The notes under the pieces are model-generated. The model was given only the letters and a program-made list of their open reading frames with translations, was not told the origin of the DNA and made no database searches. A program made the translations under genes and the position numbers. Positions 58,137-64,000 of a stretch of 64,000 bases of DNA are shown piece after piece (positions within the stretch are counted from its first letter, which is position 1; each line of letters opens with the position of its first letter). The DNA comes from an uncultured Roseburia sp. (lineage in GTDB: Bacteria > Bacillota > Clostridia > Lachnospirales > Lachnospiraceae). The stretch lies in the NCBI GenBank assembly GCA_900539115.1, contig UQAQ01000005.1, positions 37,622 through 101,621 of the forward strand, given 5' to 3'.

Positions 58137-59350
58137 CTTAAACTCACCCCCGCTCTCCTACATTTATCCATCGAGCGGAGAACATGACCGGTCCGCTCTA
58201 ACGTTCCCAGAATCCTTCCCTCTTCTTCCCCCAGCTCACAAAAGGTGAAAATTGGGAATACTTCAATCTCGCCTTCCATTACATTTCCAATCTCACAGAT
58301 CTCCAGAACTTTTCTGGAACGGTCGCGCAGTCTTCCAAGATGAACGATAATATCTATTGCCGAAGAAATCTGCTGCCGAATTGCAGGCAGCGGAATGTCC
58401 ATCCCCATCAGCACAAGGGTTTCCAATCGATTTAACATATCTTTGGGACTATTTGCATGGCCTGTAGACAAACTTCCGTCGTGCCCTGTATTCATCGCCG
58501 TAAGCATGTCAATCGCCGTCGCATCGCGGATTTCCCCGACCACTATTCTGTCCGGTCGCATTCGCAAAGCACTTCGGATCAGGTCACGGATCGTCACTTG
58601 ATTCTTTCCTTCCACATTAGCATTTCTCGACTCCATTCTTACAATGTTTTCAATATTTTGTATTTGGAGTTCCGCCGAATCCTCAATCGTAATAATTCGT
58701 TCGGAAACCGGAATGTAGTTCGACAATATATTTAAAAAAGTGGTTTTTCCCGCTCCGGTTCCGCCGGAAATAAAAATATTATATTTTGCTTCCACAAGTC
58801 CCTTCAGATATCTGTCTGCTTCCGGTGTGATTGCCCCCATCGCTACCAGTTTCTCCATCGTAAGTGGCTCTTTGGGAAACTTTCGTATCGTAATAACCGG
58901 CCCTTCGAGGGCAATCGGCGGCATTACAATATTCACACGCGATCCATCTGCCAATCGCACATCCAGTATCGGAACCGACTCATTGACGATGCGGTTTCCT
59001 TCCGATGCAATCTGCTGAGCAATATCCTCCAGTCGCTCCACCGACTCAAATGTTAAACCGGTTTCGTATAACCGCCCTTCCTTCTCCACAAAAATATGAT
59101 CCGGTCCATTGATCATAATCTCCGTAATTTCGTCAGTTTCAATCAGTTCCTGCAGCACATCCAGCTTTCGCATCGAATTAAAAATTTCGCGGCGCATCTT
59201 CTTTCGATCGCCAAAACGCATGTACTGCTCCTGTCCAATTTCTGTGATCACCCGGTCAATCGCATCTGCAAGATACTTTTCATCGACATCTACGCCGGTA
59301 GGCACTTGCTGCAATACCCTTTCACGAATTTTTTCTTTTATTCTGTCCAT
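58133..59350 (-). CDS. cpaF: TadA/CpaF-type pilus assembly ATPase
   Basis: A 405-residue cytoplasmic hexameric ATPase. The Walker A motif is FISGGTGAGKTTFLNILSNY, Asp boxes and Walker B follow (IITIEDSAEL, MRPDRIVVGEIRDATAIDML), with the conserved GHDGSLSTGHANS. The ATG at 59350 has GGGAGG, inside the end of the CpaE-like gene. It powers pilus assembly. Confidence 0.95.
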   Translation of the reverse strand: MDRIKEKIRERVLQQVPTGVDVDEKYLADAIDRVITEIGQEQYMRFGDRKKMRREIFNSMRKLDVLQELIETDEITEIMINGPDHIFVEKEGRLYETGLTFESVERLEDIAQQIASEGNRIVNESVPILDVRLADGSRVNIVMPPIALEGPVITIRKFPKEPLTMEKLVAMGAITPEADRYLKGLVEAKYNIFISGGTGAGKTTFLNILSNYIPVSERIITIEDSAELQIQNIENIVRMESRNANVEGKNQVTIRDLIRSALRMRPDRIVVGEIRDATAIDMLTAMNTGHDGSLSTGHANSPKDMLNRLETLVLMGMDIPLPAIRQQISSAIDIIVHLGRLRDRSRKVLEICEIGNVMEGEIEVFPIFTFCELGEEEGRILGTLERTGHVLRSMDKCRRAGVSLS

Positions 59351-60281
59351 CGTTTTCACCTCCCAGTAGATGATCCTTCATTTCGTTTACATTTTTTACC
59401 TTTGGAAATGTCACCTCGCAAAACGAAATCTTGTCCCAAACAGCCTCCTTTTTTTCTGCAATGCAGTATTCCCGCAAAACATGTCTTCGAATTGCCGCTA
59501 AAAATCCATCCTCCAGTGGCATTAAAATTTCATCTGCCTGATCAAGAAGATGAAAGGTATATTCAAAAAATTGCCCAACTTCCACAATCACTCGGTCAAA
59601 CAAGGATTGTTTCCGCAGTCCCTCCATCATGCTTTCAATCTCCTGAAGACTAAAATCCAGTAGATCTTTATAATGCGCCACCGGCGCAAGGATAGATATT
59701 TTTCCATAAGAATACGCAAGCGACTGAAGCGATTCTTCTGCTTTCCCATTTTCCGTGGCAAGAATCCATTCTGCCAGTCCCTGATGAAAAATGGATGGCG
59801 TTTCCTTTAGCTCTTCCGGAAAAAATACCGGGACACCACACATACTGATATAAAGCACTTTCAAATATTTCGAGCATTCCAATGCCTCCTGCAGGGCAAG
59901 TCTGGTTTTTTCTTCTCCTCCTTCCGGCGAAAAAATGCAGCAGATCCGCCCCTTTTTCCTCCTTTTTCCTTCTATTTCCTGTTCCATTTTTGTAATCTCA
60001 CAGAAATTCTGCCAGATTCTCTCTCTTTTTTGGTACATAAATATTTCATTTTCCTTATCTGTCACTGGCTGACTTGAAAGATATATTCCTTTCCTGCTAA
60101 ATTCTTCCAAAAATTGTCTGTCGTCAGAAATCACAATGGCTGCTTCGGAAATTTCCATTGGTTCCTGTCTCTCGGATATCATCTTAATTTCCACTTGTTT
60201 TGGGAGTTTTTGCCGAAAATACGTGACAAACTGTGTCGCGTATTCGGAATCCCTTAGATAAATATAACAAATTTTATACAT
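59322..60281 (-). CDS. CpaE/TadZ-like protein, degenerate MinD-type ATPase
   Basis: A 319-residue cytoplasmic protein. The N-terminal part (MYKICYIYLRDSEYATQFVT, EAAIVISDDRQFLEE) looks like the receiver-like domain of CpaE. The second part has a MinD/ParA-like layout, but the Walker A is altered: CCIFSPEGGEEKTRLALQEA in place of KGGxGKT. Later stretches fit the family (FDRVIVEVGQFFEYTFHLLD). CpaE sites the pilus machine at the pole; here ATP binding is doubtful. ATG at 60281 has AAAGGTGG. It overlaps cpaF by 29 bases. Confidence 0.72.
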   Translation of the reverse strand: MYKICYIYLRDSEYATQFVTYFRQKLPKQVEIKMISERQEPMEISEAAIVISDDRQFLEEFSRKGIYLSSQPVTDKENEIFMYQKRERIWQNFCEITKMEQEIEGKRRKKGRICCIFSPEGGEEKTRLALQEALECSKYLKVLYISMCGVPVFFPEELKETPSIFHQGLAEWILATENGKAEESLQSLAYSYGKISILAPVAHYKDLLDFSLQEIESMMEGLRKQSLFDRVIVEVGQFFEYTFHLLDQADEILMPLEDGFLAAIRRHVLREYCIAEKKEAVWDKISFCEVTFPKVKNVNEMKDHLLGGENDGQNKRKNS

Positions 60282-60294
60282 GTTCCACCTTTCC

Positions 60295-60795
60295 CTATGA
60301 AGCGATACAGAGACAAATGCAGTACCCAAACAAAATGCAGACGGAAAAAGGTATTACTGCCTCTTTCTCCCAATTTGCCGATGCATAATAAGGAATCAGC
60401 CTTTTTTCTCTGTAAACCTGTTTTATGTAACTTGAAAAATATAGGAATCTGCGAAATAAATTCCGCTTCCTGAGAATCTTGAGTGTAGAAAATAAAGCAC
60501 CGGCCAGCAGTGCGTAAAACATTACACGGGCACTAAAAACTAAACTATAATAACTACTAATAATGGAAATTAATTTGATATCTGCAGCTCCGAGCATCCG
60601 AAGCAAATAAAAGAAACTACAGACGATAAGAGGAATGATACAGCCTACTGAAAAATATATCACCCCGTGAAACAGCCCATACACCATAAAATTATGGTAT
60701 AAACTTAGGCCAAGTCCCATAATAATTATTATATGGGGAACTCGATAGCAATATAGATCACAGATTGCAGCCGGCAACAACACAAGGAAAATCAT
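60295..60795 (-). CDS. Prepilin peptidase (A24 family), first gene of the Tad operon
   Basis: About 166 residues, all membrane. Catalytic Asp residues are in AAICDLYCYRVPH and RMLGAADIKLISII (GxxD form). The start is uncertain: ATG 60793-60795 or GTG just before it, both about 15-20 bases behind GAGGGGGGTGA, an unusually long gap. The long upstream frame begins before the promoter and is excluded. Membrane spans include GLFHGVIYFSVGCIIPLIVC. Confidence 0.75.
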   Translation of the reverse strand: MIFLVLLPAAICDLYCYRVPHIIIIMGLGLSLYHNFMVYGLFHGVIYFSVGCIIPLIVCSFFYLLRMLGAADIKLISIISSYYSLVFSARVMFYALLAGALFSTLKILRKRNLFRRFLYFSSYIKQVYREKRLIPYYASANWEKEAVIPFSVCILFGYCICLCIAS

Positions 60796-60842
60796 CACTT
60801 GATTTTCGATGTTGTCACCCCCCTCGATTTGTTGTGATTCAT

Positions 60843-60872
60843 ATACTAGCACGAAGTATCGATTTCTGTCAA
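60843..60872 (-). promoter_or_regulatory. Promoter of the Tad pilus operon
   Basis: Minus strand TTGACA (60867-60872), 18-base spacer, TAGTAT (60843-60848). Gene spacings downstream are short or negative down to 50849, so one promoter can serve the entire pilus operon. Confidence 0.6.
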
Positions 60873-60889
60873 CAACTTTTTTTAAAAAC

Positions 60890-60919
60890 TTGCATTTTTT
60901 TTTCGAGAATGGTTATACT
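60890..60919 (+). promoter_or_regulatory. Promoter of the DUF2508 gene
   Basis: TTGCAT (60890-60895), 18-base spacer, TATACT (60914-60919), about 55 bases before the start codon. Confidence 0.55.
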
Positions 60920-60973
60920 CCTACTATAAAATTTATTTGATAAGCGCGTAAATACGCGGGAAATGAGGAAATT

Positions 60974-61207
60974 ATGAGAAGAAAAAAAGATTCCCTTTAT
61001 CAGGCGAAGCAGGAGTTGCTCCACGAAATAGAAGAGGTAAAAACATCGCTAGCCATCGCCCACTCCAATTTTGACAATGTTAATGACCCGGATCTGGTCG
61101 ATAGCTGCATCTATGAAATGACTGCTATTCAGTATAAATACAAATACCTGCTGCGCCGCATGCGTCAATTTGAAGGAGAGAGCACACCGATGCGTTCCAT
61201 CAGATAA
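60974..61207 (+). CDS. DUF2508 (YaaL-like) small protein
   Basis: A 77-residue helical protein (YQAKQELLHEIEEVKTSLAI, AHSNFDNVNDPDLVDSCIYE, MTAIQYKYKYLLRRMRQ) matching DUF2508, found near recR or SpoIIE-like genes in Firmicutes; function unknown. TGAGGAAATT precedes ATG. Its last 43 bases overlap the 3' end of the MutS-like gene on the other strand. Confidence 0.83.
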   Translation: MRRKKDSLYQAKQELLHEIEEVKTSLAIAHSNFDNVNDPDLVDSCIYEMTAIQYKYKYLLRRMRQFEGESTPMRSIR

Positions 61208-62949
61208 CGTGCATTCGTTGTCTTACATTGGCCGAATCGGATTTTATGATCAAATACGATCAGATCTCCGTCGTAATTTTCTGTAAAATGATAATTGCTC
61301 ACTTTCTTTTCCGACACTTCACACAGTTCAAAGTCATGTGTTGTAATAAACGTGATACAACTTTTTTCTGCCAATTTGTGCACAACAGCTTTGGCACCAA
61401 AAAGTCTGTCATTGTAATTTGTTCCCTTAAAAATTTCATCGACAAATACGATGAAAGGAACCTCATTTTCCGCTGTATTTTCGGCATAATCCAGCACTTT
61501 TTTTATCCTTAGAAGTTCTCCGTAAAACGTAGAGATTCCTCGGCTGATATCATCCTGTACACCGATTGATGTAAATATTCGCATAAACGGTGCACAAAAC
61601 TTTTCCGCATTTACATAAGCTCCCGCATACATCAAAACAAGATTTACTCCAATCATCCGCATAAAAGAAGACTTTCCGCTCATATTCGAACCGGTTATAA
61701 TAACAATTTCTTCTCCGCAGGAAAAATCATTGGCGATACATTCTGACTCCGTAAGTAACGGATGTTTCATATTTTTTGCTGAAAATGAAATCTCTTTTAT
61801 TTTTTTCGGCATACATACCGTATCTTTCACCCAGGCAACCCCTGCGAGTGCTATAAATAATTCTATTTTTTCGATGCTTTCCATTGTGTCATATAGGATA
61901 GCACTTCCTTCTTTCATTGTATTTCGATATAAAAAAACAAGCAATGGATTTAAAATAAATACAACATTAAATAATACATTTGAAAACATATTTTCTTTTG
62001 CATAATAAAGCGATGCAATCTTACTGATTCTGTGCATTGTCATTTTTCCAAGGCGTATTTTTTCCTGATACTGACACACCACATCTTCCTTAAATTGTTC
62101 TTCCGAAACAAAAGAAATTAACCTCTCCATTTTTCCAAATGCACGGATACATTTTTCTATTTCTTCGTATTCAGCCCCATGAAAATAGGAGAATATGCAA
62201 AGGTTGCAGAGACATATTAAGAGCATAATTCCTGCTGTCCCAAACGATATCATTTCACACAATCCAAGCACAAGACTAACAAGCATGGCAAGTGCAAACA
62301 CGCTTCCCATGATAATAGAAATCCATTCCGGCTTTTTGCATTCCGACGGGTACAATTTCTTTTCTTCCAGATCAAGTTTGTGGATATTCCGTATTTCCGA
62401 TAAGATTGCCTGAAATTTTATGCCAAATAAGAGATGCTCTGTCATTTCCTTTACAGCGCACTGCGTCTGCTTCCACGAAGTTTCATCAAACTCTGTTTTC
62501 GTAAGCTGTTTCATGAGTTTGCGCTTTCCGCTTTTTGTGTACGCGATATTTAACCATTGAAACAAGGAATGACTTCCAAGTATATTTAAGTCCATAAGAT
62601 CTTTATTTTCTTCTGTGATAAATGAGCTGCCATCGTCTGTAAAACTCTGCCAGTCATCATTTCGTCTGCTTTCGTATTTCTCTATGATCTGCAACTGTTT
62701 TTCTTCTGTCTCACATTTTTCTAACAACCTAGAATGAACTGCCAGTAAGATGATAAAACAAACTGTCACAAGAATTGCCAAAAAATAGCAAAGTAATTTT
62801 ATGGGTTCAAATACAGCTCCCAAGATGAAACCAAAAACAGCCGCAGCGAATACGATCAGTTTCGTATTCGACATACGGTCGGACTGTTTTTTATTTTTGA
62901 TATATTCACTTTGTATCTGCTGTTTTAATTCCATCATTTTTTTCCACAT
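61165..62949 (-). CDS. Membrane-anchored MutS-like ATPase
   Basis: A 594-residue protein. It has two hydrophobic spans near the start (LIVFAAAVFGFILGAVFEPI and LLCYFLAILVTVCFIILLAV) and further ones near 205-250 (IISIIMGSVFALAMLVSLVL region). The C-terminal third is a MutS-type ABC ATPase: Walker A VIITGSNMSGKSSFMRMIGV, signature region DDISRGISTFYGELLRIKKV, Walker B VPFIVFVDEIFKGTNYNDR, and FITTHDFELCE. No mismatch-recognition domain is present. Its role is unknown; the membrane anchor argues against mismatch repair. The ATG lies inside the end of the HAD gene, so the two are coupled. Confidence 0.85.
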   Translation of the reverse strand: MWKKMMELKQQIQSEYIKNKKQSDRMSNTKLIVFAAAVFGFILGAVFEPIKLLCYFLAILVTVCFIILLAVHSRLLEKCETEEKQLQIIEKYESRRNDDWQSFTDDGSSFITEENKDLMDLNILGSHSLFQWLNIAYTKSGKRKLMKQLTKTEFDETSWKQTQCAVKEMTEHLLFGIKFQAILSEIRNIHKLDLEEKKLYPSECKKPEWISIIMGSVFALAMLVSLVLGLCEMISFGTAGIMLLICLCNLCIFSYFHGAEYEEIEKCIRAFGKMERLISFVSEEQFKEDVVCQYQEKIRLGKMTMHRISKIASLYYAKENMFSNVLFNVVFILNPLLVFLYRNTMKEGSAILYDTMESIEKIELFIALAGVAWVKDTVCMPKKIKEISFSAKNMKHPLLTESECIANDFSCGEEIVIITGSNMSGKSSFMRMIGVNLVLMYAGAYVNAEKFCAPFMRIFTSIGVQDDISRGISTFYGELLRIKKVLDYAENTAENEVPFIVFVDEIFKGTNYNDRLFGAKAVVHKLAEKSCITFITTHDFELCEVSEKKVSNYHFTENYDGDLIVFDHKIRFGQCKTTNARYLMERIGVLSPSN

Positions 62950-63539
62950 AATAATTTCTCCAATTCCCCTAAAAGCTGTTCTTTCGATTCTACACGAATC
63001 GCGTGAATCCCGAGTTTTTCCGCGCCTTCTACATTTTGTTCGCGATCATCAAAAAACAGACACTGGTCTGCTTTTAAATTGTATTTATCAAGTAAATACA
63101 GATAAATTTTTGAATTTGGTTTGATCTCATGAATCTGATAAGAAACCACTTTTCCATCAATGTCATTCAAAAAAGAGGCTCCTTTTGTGTGTTTCGTAAA
63201 TAAATCCTCCGAATAATTTGATAGTAGATAAATACCATATCCTGCTTTTTTCAATTCATGTACTTTTTCCCATACTTCCGGACGCTTTACATGCATATAT
63301 TCTCCATGCGTCAAAAACCACCGGATTTCTTTTGCATATTCCGGATATTTTTTCTCGTATCTGCAAATTGTTTCTTCCAATGGGTTCCCAAGATCCAGAC
63401 CACTCCAGAGCGGATCGTCAAACATCGACTTTCCAATCTGCACTGCGCGTTCTTCGGTCATTCCGTAATCTTCAACCAGCATATCTTTCCAGCGGTATTC
63501 TAAAAGCACATCGCCTACATCAAAAATAATATTCTTCAT
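62934..63539 (-). CDS. HAD-superfamily hydrolase
   Basis: A 201-residue phosphatase-like protein of the HAD subfamily IA. The motifs are MKNIIFDVGDVLLEYRWKD (motif I, DVGDV: nucleophile Asp and acid Asp), YLLSNYSEDL (motif II), KPNSKIYLYLL (motif III Lys) and CLFFDDREQNVEGAEKLGI (motif IV). The ATG at 63539 has AGGAGG. Substrate unknown; sugar phosphates are common for this group. Confidence 0.92.
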   Translation of the reverse strand: MKNIIFDVGDVLLEYRWKDMLVEDYGMTEERAVQIGKSMFDDPLWSGLDLGNPLEETICRYEKKYPEYAKEIRWFLTHGEYMHVKRPEVWEKVHELKKAGYGIYLLSNYSEDLFTKHTKGASFLNDIDGKVVSYQIHEIKPNSKIYLYLLDKYNLKADQCLFFDDREQNVEGAEKLGIHAIRVESKEQLLGELEKLLCGKK

Positions 63540-63733
63540 CGTATTTCCTCCTAGTCTACTACCCATCTTAACACATATTTCCCACGTCGTCCATATAAAG
63601 TCTGCCATTTACACGGGTCTTTGACACTTTGTTTGCCCCTTGATTTTCACAACCCCCTACAACACAGCCCTTTGAGGCTTATTTTTTTGTCAAATTTTTG
63701 TTTTTTTCTCTGTACTCTTTTGTACTCTTGTGG

Positions 63734-63739
63734 TATAAT
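63734..63739 (+). promoter_or_regulatory. Extended -10 promoter of the transposase gene
   Basis: TGG directly before TATAAT (63734-63739) gives an extended -10; the -35 (TGTACT at 63711-63716) is weak. TGTACTCTT is repeated twice just upstream. Confidence 0.5.
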
Positions 63740-63778
63740 AGATATATATTTATATTTCTTATAGGAGGATTTATTGCT

Positions 63779-64000
63779 ATGTATATATGTATAACAGGTA
63801 GCGACAACAATAAAGATGTTTATATTAAACAATCTTATCGAAAGCCAAATGGTAAAACATCTTCCCGTATCCATAGAAAACTGGGCAAATACAATGAGTT
63901 ACTTGAACAGTTTTCCGGTGATTCTGACAAACTGATGGCGTGGGCAAAAGAAGAAGCCGCCAAAGACACTGCCGAATACAACGCCAAAAAAGAAAAGGTC
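63779..64000 (+). CDS. IS1634-type transposase, N-terminal part (cut by window edge)
   Basis: Seventy-four codons from ATG 63779 (TAGGAGG upstream) to the edge: MYICITGSDNNKDVYIKQSY, RKPNGKTSSRIHRKLGKYNE, LLEQFSGDSDKLMAWAKEEA. This start pattern, VYIxxSYR-GK-R-LGK-WAKEEA, is that of IS1634/IS1549-group (IS4 superfamily) DDE transposases. The catalytic part would follow outside the window. The IS left end must lie between 63610 and 63778 but I cannot define its terminal repeat without the right end. Confidence 0.8.
   Translation, partial: MYICITGSDNNKDVYIKQSYRKPNGKTSSRIHRKLGKYNELLEQFSGDSDKLMAWAKEEAAKDTAEYNAKKEKV

Overview
The window looks like chromosome of a motile, spore-forming, plant-fibre-degrading Lachnospiraceae bacterium (Roseburia / Agathobacter / Butyrivibrio type). 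The evidence is a combination of low-GC Firmicute promoters and AGGAGG ribosome sites, two flagellins, spoIIR (sporulation), a clostridial Tad pilus operon, BspA-type leucine-rich-repeat surface proteins and a large set of xylan enzymes. The genus is inferred from gene content only.

Layout. Positions 1-30,400 are mostly accessory and dominated by xylan use: a GH115 alpha-glucuronidase, a secreted GH10 xylanase, a sugar ABC transporter with its YesM/YesN two-component system and a YesL-like protein, a cytoplasmic GH43 beta-xylosidase, and a very large secreted multidomain GH43 with a divergent AraC regulator. Read together: secreted GH10 and GH43 open the arabinoxylan, the ABC importer takes up oligosaccharides, and GH115 and GH43 (no signal peptides seen) finish them inside the cell. 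Between these lie BspA-like genes (one frameshifted), a frameshifted Re-citrate-synthase-like gene with a divergent LysR regulator, a 104-bp higher-order tandem repeat and an Rpn-type nuclease gene.

The most striking region is 21.6-24.0 kb. A fliC flagellin lies behind csrA. Directly upstream of csrA is a ~750-bp segment bounded by a 26-bp inverted repeat (25/26 identical). Inside it are a FimB-sized tyrosine recombinase and, at the far end, a near-consensus flagellar sigma-28 promoter that points away from csrA-fliC in the orientation given. Inversion would aim that promoter at csrA-fliC. I read this as a self-contained flagellar phase switch, here in the OFF orientation; this is an inference from sequence.

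Positions 30.4-35.1 kb hold a second flagellar operon (FliK-like/DUF6240 protein, Cys-containing flagellin, FliS). 35.3-50.9 kb is largely housekeeping: spoIIR, ispE, a tRNA-Gly, dtd, a PARG-Nudix fusion, a LuxR regulator, mecA, a DUF1858/ferredoxin divergent pair, murG, a HIT protein, a flavodoxin-SCP2 fusion, rhomboid and a RACo-like protein, with a small MITE-like element at 45.9 kb and an array of stem-loops at 44.8-45.2 kb. Positions 50.8-60.9 kb are one long Tad pilus operon on the minus strand with a consensus promoter at its head. The end of the window has DUF2508, a membrane-anchored MutS-like ATPase, a HAD phosphatase and the start of an IS1634-type transposase cut by the window edge.
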